Positions 1 to 19,546 of a stretch of DNA of 64,000 bases are shown here, piece after piece (the first letter of the stretch is position 1; each line of letters starts with the position of its first letter). Under the pieces are notes generated by a model. That model saw nothing but the letters and a program-made list of their open reading frames with translations. It was not told where the DNA came from and made no database searches. The stretch is taken from assembly GCA_947561715.1 (NCBI GenBank), contig OX387204.1, forward strand, positions 9,615,001 to 9,679,000. The letters are read 5' to 3'. Source of the stretch: Ascidia mentula. Lineage: Eukaryota; Chordata; Ascidiacea; Phlebobranchia; Ascidiidae. The translations under genes and the position numbers were made by a program.

Positions 1-424
1 TTTTTAAAAACGAGTTTGGTTCAATATCACTATATTGGTATACTGTACTTTTGTCATTTGATTGGAAGGTTTGAGATATGTCATCTCTGCTGTTGGGATG
101 GTTTCTATTTGTAGAAAAAGTTGAAAACAAAAATATTAGCAAAAAAATGGGCTTTACAATATATAATAATCTTACAATCGTTTTGGGTGATCAATGACAT
201 GTGCTGGGTTTTTTTGTTCTGCTTGTGCTGCAAAAAATATGGGTTGTGAATTCTAAAACATCACAATCACAGGTTCAAAACAAAACAAAAAATACTAAAT
301 TGGGTATTTCATATCAATCACTATCAAGATGAAAATTGATCAATTTTTATGATACATCAGAAGTTTCAAACTTTTATAAATGGCCCAGCATTTTGTAAAT
401 TGTGGAAGAAGTAAATATCCTAAC

Positions 425-1412
425 TGTGTTTTGTTGGAGTTGGTGTCTTGTTTGTGTGTAAGCGTTCAAGTGTGTTCAGAAATTGGACCTGAAAGCAACA
501 AACAAAACCTTATTATAATTTTACCTCTTATTAGTTAGTAAATAAGATACATAGATTCCACATGTAAAAGTTCTTTGCCTTCTTGTTGACAAAATGTCAA
601 AACTACAAACTCCATCAAACAAAATTAAAAAATCATATTATTTGGTACCTGCCACCGAGTCTGTTGATCCTGTAATAGCTCTAGATGATGTATTCGATGG
701 TTTGTTATATCTGTTAATTGCCTCTCAAGATCATACACATGTTTTTGTATATCGTGTTTGTTTACTAAACCAGGCTGTTTGGAAAGAATATCTAATTTCT
801 CTGTAAGTTCTGTAATTTGTTCTTTTAGATCTGTTTTTGCCTGAAATATAAATGTTTGGTGCTCATCAGCAGTTTGAAACCTACATAAAACCAAAAGAAA
901 TATAAGACTATGTTTTATGTCAATTTTCTCAGAATCTGCAGTTGATATTCCTTTGCCAACTTTGGTAGCAGAAGTTGAAAGTATATATCTGTAAGCCACT
1001 ACCACAAACAAAATCAGGACAATACATTAATAATAAATCAAATGAAACAAAAAAGTGCACTGGTAAACACTGGTGTAAAAAAACTTACACTGGAACTCTT
1101 TATATTTTTGTTGAATTCACAAACAGGGTGTTGGTGGTTTATGTTATCTACAGGTTTCTGTATCCTGCAAAAAAAAGTGTTAAAATTCATGAATTCTTTC
1201 AGATTTCACAGCTGATGTTTATCGAAGCGCTAAAGTGCACAATGGTTTAACACAATTACATTCTAAACACAACTATTAAAAAATAAATAAGATAACCTTA
1301 CTTGCAAAAAATGACACCAGTTTAACTTATACAACAAAAGCTTACTTGTCAGTGACAGCTTTTGCTAAGTGTTTTCGAACAGAATTTTCTGTGTATTGCT
1401 GTATATCAACAT
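425..1412 (-). CDS. KIAA0586: TALPID3-like centrosomal coiled-coil protein, three internal exons (partial gene)
   Basis: Three phase-compatible exons read leftward: 1346-1412 (67 bp), 649-880 (232 bp) and 425-488 (64 bp), each with AG acceptor and GT donor. The first gives a short segment ending in SVRKHLAKAVTD. The second gives a strongly heptad-like coiled coil (AKTDLKEQITELTEKLDI, then HHLELLQDQQ). The third starts VQFLNTLERL. The order (QYT...LAKA, then a ...DL..K....L coiled coil, then HLE.LQ.QQ) resembles the N-terminal third of vertebrate TALPID3/KIAA0586, a centriolar protein needed for ciliogenesis and Hedgehog signalling. What I see is the exon structure and coiled coil; the family name is from memory and tentative. 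The start exon and the rest of the gene were not found; the 3' part must lie left of the window. It could be another centrosomal coiled-coil protein. Confidence 0.5.
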
Positions 1413-4400
1413 CTGCAACAATTAACACAATTGTGTTTCCAAATTTGACTACTTCCACGGCAAATGTATGATTTGCACAATACTACATTATTTTGTCATA
1501 ATGCTCATATGAGTCTCTGCTACTAGTCATGGTAATACTTTATTGTTAGCTGCTTAGTTATGTAACACTTTTGAGCCATGTATTTATCATAGTCATTAGT
1601 TTGGTAATAAAATTTCGTAAACACTTTTGCTTCGAAAATGGAACCCAGCAGGATCACCCACTGTTTCCCCACAAGTTGGTGGGAGATCTGCAGACCTGTG
1701 GATTTCCCTTTGTCGGGGGTTCTTAAATGCTTTGGGTTTATGGCACACTTCTTAACAATTTTACATAATTCATATGAAACTTTTTTGAACACTATTGTTA
1801 GTTGTTGAAACTTTTGCAGTACACCTGAACTCATTTCATGGCACACAGTTTGAGAAACCCTGTTTTTTATGATTTTAAAGAAAAATGATTGAATTGGTTT
1901 ACCATTACTTTTAACACCATATTTAAAATTTTAGATTGCCCATCAGAGTCCGAAAGAGATCCCATAAACAGGAACTACATTGTATGCTAATAAAGCATTG
2001 ATATTTAAAAAATGCTTTAAACAACAATGTGTCAGAAGCAGCAGCAAATTTGAAACAAAGCATTTACATATTGACCACAGAGTTACATTATAAAAAAAGG
2101 ACACATCAATAACAGGTTTATTGAGCATTTGGTTTGTAATGCTCAACTATTCCACATATGCTGCAGCACAGTTATATTCTTTGAACAATTGAGCCTTAAC
2201 ACATTTGGGTCCCCGCTAGAGTATAGCAGTTGGGCATTCAAGCATACATTTTAAACTAAAAAAACGTTTAGTTCGCAAAAAAGTTTCAAGCACAGTACAT
2301 GGTGTTTGTCCAAGTTTACCTAAAATTTGAGGAATAGCTCTAGATTGTTACAAATGATGTGAATGTATTTATTTAATCAATGAATATTGGACACAAATTC
2401 GCACATTTGCAAAATGTTGGAAACAAATTCGCATATTTGAAAAATGTTAACAATATCTACACAAAGCATGAGCTACTGAAAAGAAAAAAATTTGCTAGTC
2501 TGCAAAATCAATGGTCACTACAATTTTTTCTGACATTTTTTCAAAAACTTTTAAAATTTCACGAAAATACTAACATTAGATTTACAGCTCAAAATTAAAC
2601 CCAAATAATGTTGGCTATTGGTTAAGAAACATTAAATCCCAATTTGGCAAGATTGGAATTATCCAAAAACTATTTGGTAGAATTGTGAAACTAATTTGTT
2701 TCTTACTGCACCTGATGTAAAATTTGCAGAGGTAACCTTTTTAACACCTTGATGAATAGTTCTTGGCATTTTTGCAAGAAAAACAAGAATATTATGACAA
2801 CAATACTTTTTTCTCGGAGTTAAAGTAATGTTACTTATATTGACGTATAAGTTCTATTTCTAAAAAAACAAGCAACTCGAATCCCCGGTTTTCTGTCTTT
2901 CCAGCTGTAATAAAAATTCAAAGAAACATTACATTTTGGAAAATAATTGCTTGAATTAAAAAAAAAATAAAAATAAGCCTCAAATAAGTGTTCTCGTGAG
3001 TAAATATCATCAAATAGATGTTCTTTTTTTATTTTTTTACAAAATTAGGCCAAACTGCAAAAAATCTAAATCAATTAAATTAATCATGCGTATTTTGTGC
3101 AAAAAATAACACAGAGGAGCAATACTTAAATAAATAGAATGGGCACCGATAAAACCATGAAGGTTATCAAGTCGAGCGAAAAAAATAAATGTCTTAAAAG
3201 GGCAATCAAGTTTATTAATAAATGACCTCCAAAATAATGGGCTATCTACAATTGAAATTGTGCGCCTGGTGCTGGTTACATATTTTCGTGGTTCTCCAGT
3301 TAAGTCAGTTTCAGTCTAAAATTATCACGTATAGTAATTTCTTGTTTCTTTCCTTTAACAAGTAATATTTCTTAAACTTTCCCGACCACCAAAATTTTGG
3401 CCCATCGCTACATGATGTAGGCCCCAATTTGGGAAAAGTTACACAGCTCTTTTGTCAAACTTGCAAGAGAGTTAAGACAAAAGACAATAATTAAGGTAGG
3501 CTATTTGAAATGCACCAACAATCGGACAATGTAATAAACGAACATCGAGGTGCGCTAATGTTTATAGTCAGGCACAACAGTTTATGTTGGCGGTGAACGC
3601 TGATTAGGTTGCAAAATGATGTGACGTAAGACAGGGGGTCCGAGAAAAAACATGTTCACAAAATGGGGTCCGCGGCCAAAAAAATTAGGGAAACCCTGAG
3701 TTAGAATACTTTAGTTTGATGATCATAATTATCAGGGTATATACGCGAAAATTGAATACGCCTACAATTTGACAGAGCCAAATGAAAAATCACAATCAAG
3801 CTATATTACGAACTTCGATTACCAATGAAGGTTTTTAAAACTACTTTAAACTATGAAGGCATTTCAATAGGGGCTATTTGTCCCATGGGATAAGCTCCGA
3901 CATATTCACGGGATTGTTCTCATTGTTTTTAACGTCACTACATTTTAAAGTCGAGCTGCTGCTAAGCATTTTGTCCATACAAGCATACCGCGCGAGGTAA
4001 TGTAATAACGCATGTTATTTTTTTCAAAGTGCTTTTTTGTTTATGCTTCCAAAGTTGATTTTTTGGCAAACCTCTTTTACGGTTGTTAATAGAGGTTTGT
4101 GAAATCCAGCCTAATAAATATTTGCTCGTTTAAAAACCTTTCATGAAGAGACACGGTTAATGGTCCTGCTGACGCCTACGGTGCTTTAAGCAAGGTCACA
4201 GAGATATACACTAGGTAGCCTACAATTTTTTGTCCTCTGCATCAAAAATCCTTGCTCTCTTGTTCCTCATATAAGGGTCGTTTAGTCTAGTTAAAATTTG
4301 AAAGTAATAATTCACGAACAATTTCACGTTTCATGGCCTTACTTTTTGTGATATGAACTTGAAATAATCTAAACTACCACATTTTACGATCTTTTTGCCA

Positions 4401-5772
4401 TTCCTAATTTTACCACTAGCACCACAAACTTGGTCCTAGTTTACTTACTTTATGATATTTCCAAGGTCTTCTGCAATAATGCACCTGCCGACTGTTCCGC
4501 TTGTTTCCCCAATAACCGTTGCTGGGTCTTGTGACTTATATCGGAACATAATATTCTTCAAAGTTAAAAACAATTATTGCTTCTGGATAGGACAGTATAC
4601 AGCAAGGATTTGTTGAGCCTCCTGGAGGATCTTACTACATACACGGGCACAAACAGCAATGGGGTAAACTAACTTCGGTGCTATTGTGTGGAGGAAAGAT
4701 GAACCTTGCATTGAACCACAATAGATGGGATACTTAAACGATTAATATTTCTGCAAATCCAATTGCATTTTTTGTTGTTTTTTTACCCTAAATAATGTCC
4801 AACAGGGAGGGATCAAATGCCCCCAGGAATCAAAAATTCACTCGTCCGGCAACAAATTTTGACCACAATGCATACATGAGGGAACCACAAATGACAATGC
4901 CCTCATACAATTAACTTTTCTGTAAATATAGCCTCAAGTTTGATCTGCCTTTTTAATTCAATTTTCTACAGCACTCTGCTCCAAGTAGCAACCGATTCAA
5001 ACCCCACTAAAACTGCCCGAAACTGGCTGAAATTCGCCAAACAACATGCCAACCTGGCACAGTTTGCCACAACCATTGTTATAACATTCTGCTTTATGTT
5101 TAAATGGTTTTCGGTGTTACCCACCCATCAGACAACACCGAAGGGAAGTTAATTACAGTATTAGTAGAAACCAACTGAATAACATTATTATCGGTGTTTG
5201 GATGTACATCAGTTAAGGTTTGGTATGTTGCTAAATTCTACAAATAACTTCTGACAGTAAATGTCTCTGAACATTAACTCACTCCAGAGAGAATTAGTTT
5301 GTGGTTATTTTTTGTACTTATCTTGAAGCAGAAACAAACATGCCGAAACTCCGGTGGTTTATTTATTATTACCGCACTCACCAACTTTGGTCAAAACAAG
5401 ATTATGAAATATGGTTGAAATGTACCATTAACAGCATGGGACATTTTTTTACTACCAGGCACAAATTATAATTATTGGGAGTCCTTAAATCATTGTTGGT
5501 ACAATTGTCCGAAAGTGCCCCAATCTGACAAAACGGTAAGTGGCATGTACTTAGTAATGACTGTTATAAAATTTCTAGCAAGCACATAACATGTAAAAGA
5601 GTGTTCCAAAGTCTTTGTTGTCTTTGTCCTGTACAAACCTAAAGAAAATGTTTCCAGCACTTTCCAATGTTAGCTGTACAATATTGCCCAACACAGTGTA
5701 GCAAGTTCTACATGTAGTTTTGCAATGTGAGTTGAACTTTTGTATGCATGTTTTGTCAAAATTGTGGATGGT
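1413..5772. other. Intergenic region with interspersed repeat fragments
   Basis: No coding exon is supported here. A hAT-like terminal piece reading CAGGGTTTCTCAAACTGTG on the minus strand ends near 1862; the same start recurs on the plus strand at 38275. Another terminal-looking piece (GGGAAACCCTG) ends near 3698. 2380-2460 holds two short direct copies around ACAAATTCGCA. A longer repeat at 4467-4620 recurs near 59816. A possible DDX6 polyadenylation signal (reverse AATAAATAAA) lies at 5358-5365. Otherwise the stretch is AT-rich and featureless to the eye. Confidence 0.5.
4467..4620 (+). repeat. First copy of the repeat at 59816-59965
   Basis: See the matching copy; both are about 150 bp and direct. 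Confidence 0.75.
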
Positions 5773-11956
<6,184 letters not shown>

Positions 11957-13490
11957 TACTGAACTAGACTTTGTTGCAGAAGGATTCAATTTTTTGTAGA
12001 TGTATAAGGGAAGAATGGATTGATTTATGTGAATGATGCAACAGCACTTGCCGTGCAAAATTCAAACAGTAACTATCCTTACAGCACAAATGTGCATGTA
12101 GAGAAATTATACAGAACACATGTAAGTTAGAACTTCTTTCACATATATTTAACTTACAAGATTTCCTAAAAACGAGACCAAAAGCAATCAGGTTATTGGT
12201 TATAATCAGTTTGAAGTCTGCAAATGTTGATTGATTTTTCATTTTAACAATATAGGCTACCAGTTATTTCAAGGCGGGGATTGCCAACAAATTTTTTGAG
12301 GTGTATGTGATTAAGTTTATGATTTAAATTACGATTTTTGTCTAATTTACAAGTCACAACGAGTAGTAAAAGCATTTCCAATGTTCCACTTGCAGAATAC
12401 ATCTTTTGGAACTTAATATTTGTTTTTTTCCTGTATTGCATATTCTAGACTAACATTCAAGTTGAAACATGTCTGTTATAAACTTTTCAGATGGAGATCA
12501 GCAAATGCACTTACAACATTCGTTTCATTTTCATACAACCACATTTCCATAACTTGCACAAATTTAAGGATTTCCTTGCTACCTGCATTTAGCAACAGAT
12601 TTGGGAAACACTGACTTAAACGCATTAGTCGCTCCGCGATTCATTAATAGGCCTATTGAAACAAAAAAACGGGTTTGGGATCGTCAGCGACTCGAAAAAT
12701 ACCAAAACCGGTTAATTTCAAGCCTAATTATGCGTAATTAAATAATAAACAAGCAGTACGTCCACTAATATTACACATGTTACATGCATTAACTCCGATT
12801 CCGTTTGATATGCCAAACTGGTGGATCCAACTTGGCACAGCGCATTTACAGTTCGCTATTCGCATCGATCTTCTCCTGCGTAAAGGATTATAAACGTCCA
12901 AACACGACACCACAGAAAACATAATGACCGGATACCACCGGATATTTTGGCATTTCTAAAATTTAATTGTCTTTTCCAAGCATACCGTGATTAACCAAAA
13001 TTCATGTTAGCCAAGGTATATTCATGAGCTCGGGCCAATGGTCCAAAATTTTTAACACCGTTCTTGAGAATCCTTTCTTTGGGGCCCCACATGGTTGTGA
13101 CACTGAACTTTGCAAGGATTGACAAATGTCCCGAATCAGAATTGTTACAAACTAATCCATAGGTCCGCAAGGAATATTCCAATGTTCCCATCAATACGCT
13201 AGTCCTTAGAAGATCATGCGTAACCTCATGCGGCTCTTTAATTACTCTGTTTTGGTTCCACAAACAAAGGAAGCGTATATCTATCAAAAAACAATGGCCT
13301 TAAGTAGACTGAGGTTATAGATTCCCTGATAAAATGAAAGATATAAAACAAGCGTGCTTAACAAAATGACTCACGTAGAAAAAGAATATCTTCATTAAAG
13401 TTATTTTACTGGGTCATGCAACCTTTACAAATGTGCTGCTTATTTATTTGCATGTATCTTACTCTTAATTTTAAGATAATTTTACTACTA
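11957..13490. other. Region upstream of DDX6; no supported gene
   Basis: Presumably holds the DDX6 promoter or outron. On the minus strand a pyrimidine-containing stretch ends in CTAG and then CAG two bases before the DDX6 ATG. A 98-codon open frame on the minus strand at 12991-13287 has reasonable composition but no recognised homology, no splice partner and no conserved motif, so it is not called as a gene. Confidence 0.4.
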
Positions 13491-13941
13491 GTAACATCGA
13501 AAATCACTCGTGCATAACCCTGCGTCACACAGTATACGAAATTGAATTTAAACACAATGTCAATTTGGCCTTTTATGTGACATCATGATGCAAAAGAACA
13601 TTTTTCCTTCTGTCATGCTTGGTAAAACTGAGTTTTTAAGGTGCCACGTGTAGCGTGCCGTAATTAGTGTCAAGTTTGTGTTACTGATGCTAAAGTTGTC
13701 TGGACTCTATTTCAATAAGGTTGAATAAGTTTGTAAAGCATTATCAATCTGATTGGTTTGTTGAGATTATTTGTGATCTGGCTCAAAACTCCGGTAAGGT
13801 TATTTTTATTAGCAATGAATAACTGGAATCATAACGTACGTTTTCTTCACATAAAACCGTGTTCGTGTTGTCAAGGTGTCTGTGTCCGTGTGCCAAATAC
13901 ACGCGTTTCCGGGAATTGAGATTCCTTCCTAGTGTGACGAC
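13491..13941 (+). repeat. Left LTR of the BEL/Pao element
   Basis: About 450 bp, starting GTAACATCGAAAATCACTCG and ending in GTGTGACGAC. It aligns along its length with 19104-19546. The exact outer base is uncertain by one or two positions because the flanks differ. Confidence 0.8.
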
Positions 13942-15138
13942 AGCGTGGTGCCAGACGCGCAAATTCTGCGGTTAAAAAAAAGGTTTCCGGAGATTTTCCG
14001 AAACAAAGTTTCCAAGAGGTTTTACTTTTTGACAATCTATGAAGAAATGGATAAGACTTTATTTCCGCTTGAGTCGCCGGAGCCTAAACGGTTGAGACCC
14101 CTCGCCGCTCAAGTCGTACTGTCCCATGACGAGATACACCGTCATGTCGACAAGCTCAACAGTTGGTATGTAGTGGCTGAGACAGGAATTTTAAATAAGG
14201 ACCACTCCCTACTGCAAGTAGCTAAGTTCCAAATTAACGAATGCTACTCACAGTTGCAAAATATGTACGACATGTATATTGCCTCTTGCGAAGACGCAGA
14301 GAACCGCGCTGCATGCGAGGACGAGTTGAAGTCCATGGAACAATGTAAGAAGGAGTTCGCAACCAGAATTGCGGAGTTAACGCCATTTGAACTACCAAAT
14401 GCATTGCCCGAATTTGTGCAGATTTGGAAAAGGTTGCTTTGGAAGCAGAAAGGCGAAAGTTAAGACAAAATACAATTGCCAGGCTGCCGATGCAAGGGCT
14501 AGAATATTGAATGAAGAACCCAATGATCTGACGTCATCGGACAAGGGGTCCAGCCAGAGCCAGAGCCCAGAAGTAGAATCGACTTCCTCGGTCCTGGCTG
14601 CCGAAGAGGTTCCGACGACGTCTTCTGCTACCCGAGATTGTACGTCCCATATCCAAATTGGGGAAGTACCACGTGACAACGTTTGTCCTCTTGTACGTGC
14701 TTTTCTCTACGAGAACTTCGGTAAGCCCTAATTGGTCGCTAGAGCACCGTAGAGGAGTTGACCAATGGTCCTAACTTTAAACCTGATGGTGCAGCCGGTA
14801 TACGCACCTATGTACAGACTATGAAGAAATGCTTGTTGGTACTTCGCCAACTTGGAAATTTTGTTGACTTGAACACTGTAGATCGTTTGGTGGCTTTGGC
14901 GAACAAGCTGCCATATGAATCGCAAAGGCTTTGGCGCCGCCGAGTTGCACAGATTGTAAAAAAAACTGGAAAGGAGGCAGATTTCGCAGATCCTGTTGAA
15001 TTTGTCGAAGGAGAATCTGCCGTAGTGAACACTTTACCCGGCCAGTTGTGTGTGTCCCGGAAAATTGAAGAAAAGAAACGTACTGGTGAACCCGGTGGAA
15101 TAAATGTCTAAGAAGGGATAAATTTATGTGCTATAACT

Positions 15139-15863
15139 CACTGCTTCCCAACCACCCATTGGTGGGTCGCGAAGCATTTCTAAATAGTACAGTTTTCTGT
15201 TGGATCACGAAATTATTGCATTATCATTACGTAACATCGTTTGGTCATGTCTCATTGTGGGTCCATGGGCGTCGATTTTTTAACGTTTTGTAAAATATTA
15301 AGGGTGACTTTTCCAGGTTTTAGAAAAAAACATTTCGTCAGTCGTATCGCCCTAAACATAGGCAAACGACGCAAATTCCGTTTCGTGTCAGTTTGTTTTT
15401 ACACCGAACCATATGTTGTTATGGCACTAAGTTTTAAACACTTAAACTACGGAACCCCCGACTGAAACCGGCACATTTTTGTTTCACTGGGTCTATTGCA
15501 GATTTAGTAATTATAAAGTAATTAACATAAAAATCTATTACGCAACAATGCCGATTCTTACCATTATGCCATAATAACTGCTGCGTTGGGTAATAATCCA
15601 CGAGACACTTGTGTTTGTCATGATTGTGACGGTGATAATACAGGTAGTTGGAAACTAGTTTAAGGTATAGTATAATGTATGTGGTTTCTCTGACAATAAT
15701 TTTTAATTTAAAACGAAATCCAGGGGTGACAATACATACCTTGTCACCCCTGTTTCTTTGTGAGGGGTGACATGTCACCCCTAAATCGACGCCTATGTGT
15801 GGGTCGCACAATAAAACTTGCATTAAAAGTGGGTCGCGAACTGAAAAAGGTTGGAAAGCACTG
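15139..15863. mobile_element. Non-autonomous hAT-type element inside the BEL element
   Basis: Ends CACTGCTTCCCAACC and GGTTGGAAAGCACTG form inverted repeats. The 8-bp flanks CTATAACT at 15131-15138 and 15864-15871 are identical, the classic hAT target duplication. Both ends carry GGGTCGCGAA-type subterminal sequence. A second element (15264-15797) has inserted inside it. Confidence 0.88.
15264..15797. mobile_element. Second non-autonomous element nested inside the first
   Basis: Inverted ends CATGGGCGTCGATTT and AAATCGACGCCTATG bound 534 bp. The flanks TGTGGGTC at 15256-15263 and 15798-15805 are identical 8-mers, again hAT-like. The right part contains a self-complementary stretch with GTCACCCCT and AGGGGTGAC near 15735-15780. 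No transposase is seen, so it must have been mobilised in trans. Confidence 0.85.
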
Positions 15864-18112
15864 CTATAACTGTTTTGGTTATCGACACACGTCGAGGTTT
15901 TGCACCAAGCCAAGTACATGTGCTGTTAGGGGCTGCACCCTTGCGCACCACACATTGCTGCACGAAGATATGCCAAATCCTGTACGTTCGAGGAGCGAGC
16001 CCCCCAGCAGCCAGACTAACAATTCTGCAGCCAGGTGCAATGCGATAAAAAAACGGCCATTCATCGTACTTTTTGGTTATTCCGGTGAAAATTCGAGCTA
16101 ATGGTCGAGAGGTCAAGATGACGCGTTCCTCGACCAGGGATCCGATACAAGTTTTTACGACAAAAGGTTAGCAGATCTACTTCCAATAGACGGAAGTCCG
16201 AAACAAGTTACCATGTCCTGCGTCGGGAAAAGGCCCGGAAATTACAGTGGAGTCAGCGCAAGTTTTCGCGTTTTGTCATTAAGTGAAGATGAAGAAATCA
16301 ATGTGGACAATGCCTTATCTTAGCGCTATTCCGGTCGAGCCTAATCTAACCCCTAGAAATACGGAATTGGACAGTCTTCTACACCTCCAGGAATTGGAAT
16401 TTCCTCAATTGTGTAATGGTGAGGTGCTACTACTAATTGGCACTGACGTTCCGTATGCCCATAGAGTCTTGGAGATGAGAGCAGGAGACCACAAACAACC
16501 ACATGCTGCGAGAACACCGCTGGGGCGGTCTCTCGTCGGCCCGTCTATCTGTCATCCTGCCGTTGATAATATTTCAGTTGATCTCTTTAAATGTGAATCA
16601 TGGAGAGAGGAATTCCAAAAAGAGCCTGGTAACATTCCGAGAATAGGAGAGTGCTCAACATGATGAAGGACTCGGTAAAACACACCGATGGACATTTCTA
16701 TTTGCCGCTTCCATGGCGAAGTGATGTTAGTCTGCCACAGGACAGCCGTTCTATGGCTGAGCTACAGCTTTGGTGGCTGAAGAAACGCTTGTCGCGCGAC
16801 CTCGTGTTAAAAGACATGTATAAAGAGAATATTCAATGTTACATCGACAAGGGCTACGCAGAGGAGGTCGAAGAAGCAGGAGGTGCCCCTGGCAAGGTGC
16901 ATTGGTATTGCCGCACCACCCGGTTCGGCATCCACGGAAGCCTGATATGGTACGCATCGTTTTTAACTGCGCAGCGCAGCATGAGGGGCTGTCGCTTAAC
17001 GACGCGTTGCTGCAAGGGCCCGATCTAGTAAACAGTTTAATCGGCGTTCTGGAAAGATTCCGTATGAACAGTATATAGCTTTAGTGGCGGATGTGGAAGC
17101 CATGTTCCACCAGGTCCGCGTTCAAAAACAGGACATTGATGCCTTGAGATTTTTGTAGTGGCCGGGGGGAGACTTATCTAAAACTTCTACGGTTCATCGA
17201 ATGCTGGTGCACATTTTTGGCGCCACGTCGTCGCCTGGCTGTGCCACATTTTGCTTGCGGGAGACGGCCGAAAAATTCGGTGGCAGATTTGACAGGGACG
17301 TTGGGGACATCGTTCGCAACGATTTTTATGTTGACGACTGTTTGACTTCAACCGATACAGTCGAGCACGCCGTTCGTATTGCAGCGCAGCTATGTGACTT
17401 GCTAAAAATGGGAGGATCTCGCCTCACTAATTGGATGTCTAACAGTCAAAACGTCTTGGATCAAATTCCCGAGACAGAAAGGGCGAAATCGGTATCTGAT
17501 GCAAATTTAGACGCCTCCGTGAAGGAGCGTGTGCTTGGCGCGTCTACTGGCGTGTGAAGAATGATGAATTTGGGTTTAGCATAGCTGATACAATGCAAGG
17601 CAATAAATTTACTATATTTTATCAGCTGTTAATGCGCTGTATACGACCCATTGGGTTTTGCGGCACCCGTTACTTTGATTGCTAAGGTGCTGCAGCTGGA
17701 AATAATTCGACAGAAATAGGGATGGGATGACGAGCTGCCAGAAGATGATGTTGAGGAATGGCGATCCTGGCTTTCCCAGCTGCCGGAGCTCGAAAAGCTG
17801 ACACTTCCCTGCTGTGTCAAACCTCCGATTGGTAAATGTTAATGGCAAAGCCCATTGCTCGTTTTTATATAATGCGGAATTGGAAATAATCAAGTACGTA
17901 CAACGTCAGTGCTGCTTCGCTTCCGTGATTGACATTTTGTCACAGGTCGGAATGTCTGAAAGGGAGTTGCAGAAGAAACTGAAGAAGTCGAAATATGCCA
18001 GTTCGTTGGCGAAGCTTAACCCCCAGCTGTTTGATGAAATTCTGCGGATTGATGTAACCCATCACATCACCTCCCAGTGCGACTGGCTGCGACCCTACGA
18101 CAGACGGTGATT

Positions 18113-18247
18113 CTCCGTGAGGAAATCACCTTTACATGGGCGCTCTATAAACCTTTATGGTTTTATCGGTGCCCATGCCATTTCATTTTCTTGTATATTG
18201 TTCTTTGCGTAGTTGCTTTTTCGCAAAATAAACATGATTTGATTTGA
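18113..18247 (+). mobile_element. LINE 3' tail fragment ending in a TGATT microsatellite
   Basis: A short stretch ending AAACATGATTTGATTTGATT, the form of a 5'-truncated non-LTR retrotransposon with a repeating 3' tail. It sits in the BEL pol region. The sequence just upstream, GACGGTGATTCTCCGTGA, recurs in reverse at about 52618-52638, supporting an interspersed repeat. Confidence 0.5.
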
Positions 18248-19103
18248 TTGGGGGAGGTTGAAGAAGGCGCCGATTGCCTTCGACGCAAAACACCCGATCA
18301 TACTGCCGTATGATCACCACTTGACAAGACTTGTTATTTTGCGCCACCATCACGAGGTTGCCCACTGCGGAACTGGCCACACTTGGACTTCGCTGTGCTG
18401 CGTCAGCGCTTCTGGATCATAAAGGAAGGCGCCGCAGTGAGGAAGGAACTCAACAAATGTATGCTGTGTCGCAAAAGGATTGTTCGACGTGGACAACAAC
18501 AAATGGCTGACTTGCCATTTGCCCGACGAGCCGCTGTTTTCTTACGTTGGCATCGACTACTTTGGTCCATTCATGGTGAAACCAGGAAGAAGCCGACCAA
18601 AAGAAATATACAGCGTTATTAGAACTAACTTTGTATGTGCCGAAAGGGTCCTACTTGAAGGACTCCAGCAATCCCGCCCAGCGTTCCTGTTGGGCTTCTC
18701 AATCCCAAAGATTGCTGCAGTCGAAGGCGGTGGAAACACATTCAATACCTCGCCGACGAATTTTGGAGACGATGATCACAAGGATATTTGCCCACAATTG
18801 CCTTGCGTCAGAAGTGGCCCGACCGACAACGCAATTTTCAACCCGGAGATGTGGTGATGATCGTAGATGAGACACAACCCCGACGTCGTTGGGAGATGGG
18901 ACGGGTTCTGCGTGCTGCGTTCCCGGACGGTCACGGTGTTGTCCGTCAGGTCGAAGTGAAAATGCAATCTGGCTTCACGTACCGCCGATTGCAAAATTGT
19001 GCTTGCTCTGCGAGGCGAGCACGACAAACGAATAAGTGCATCCGACGCATTCAGGCCACGCAGTCGTCGAACTGACCCTAAGCACACATTTAGAGGGGAG
19101 AAT

Positions 19104-19546
19104 GTAACATCGAAAATCACTCGTGCATACCCTGCGTCACACAGTATAAACGTAATTGAATTTGAACACAATGTCAATGTGGCCTTTTATGTGACGTCAT
19201 AATGCATTTTTCTTCTGCCATGCTTGGTAAAACTGAGTTGTTAAGGTGCCACGTGTAGCGTACTGTAATTAGTGTCAAGTTTATGTTGCTAATGCTAAAG
19301 TTGTCTTGATTCTATTTGAATAAGGTTGAACAAGTTTGTATAGCATTATCAATCTGATTGGTTTGTTGATATTATTTGTGATCTGGCTCAAAACTCCGGT
19401 AAGGTTATTTTTATTAGCAATGAATAACTGGAATCATAATGTACGTTTTCTTCACAGAAAACCGTGTACGTGTTGTCATGGTGATTGTGTCCGTGTGCCA
19501 AATACACGCGTTTTCGGGAATTGAGATTCCTTCCTAGTGTGACGAC
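19104..19546 (+). repeat. Right LTR of the BEL/Pao element
   Basis: Aligns with 13491-13941 with scattered differences and small gaps. Ends at GTGTGACGAC before unrelated sequence. Confidence 0.8.

Larger units (their letters stand above)
13491..19546 (+). mobile_element. BEL/Pao LTR retrotransposon, decayed, with nested insertions
   Basis: Fossil LTR element. LTRs lie at about 13491-13941 and 19104-19546; they align throughout but differ by a few percent by eye, so it is not recent. A primer-binding-like TGGTGCCAG follows the left LTR. Parts in order: gag-like region about 13945-15110; BEL-type zinc knuckles about 15855-15980; reverse transcriptase about 16650-17540; ribonuclease H and linker region about 17560-18110; integrase zinc-binding and core remnants about 18250-18870. 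It is broken in many places (at least half a dozen) and interrupted by a hAT-type element at 15139-15863 and a LINE tail near 18113-18247. Assignment to BEL/Pao rests on the arrangement of the zinc knuckles and reverse transcriptase. Confidence 0.85.

Noticed and set aside
850-880. CTGATGAG on the minus strand as a second hammerhead core
   Set aside because: No GAAA block or pairing stems follow; it is codons of the TALPID3-like exon.
12991-13287. 98-codon minus-strand frame with protein-like composition
   Set aside because: No recognised family, no splice partner; many chance frames of this size occur here.
14392-14679. Minus-strand open frames within the BEL gag region
   Set aside because: Shadows of the plus-strand element sequence.
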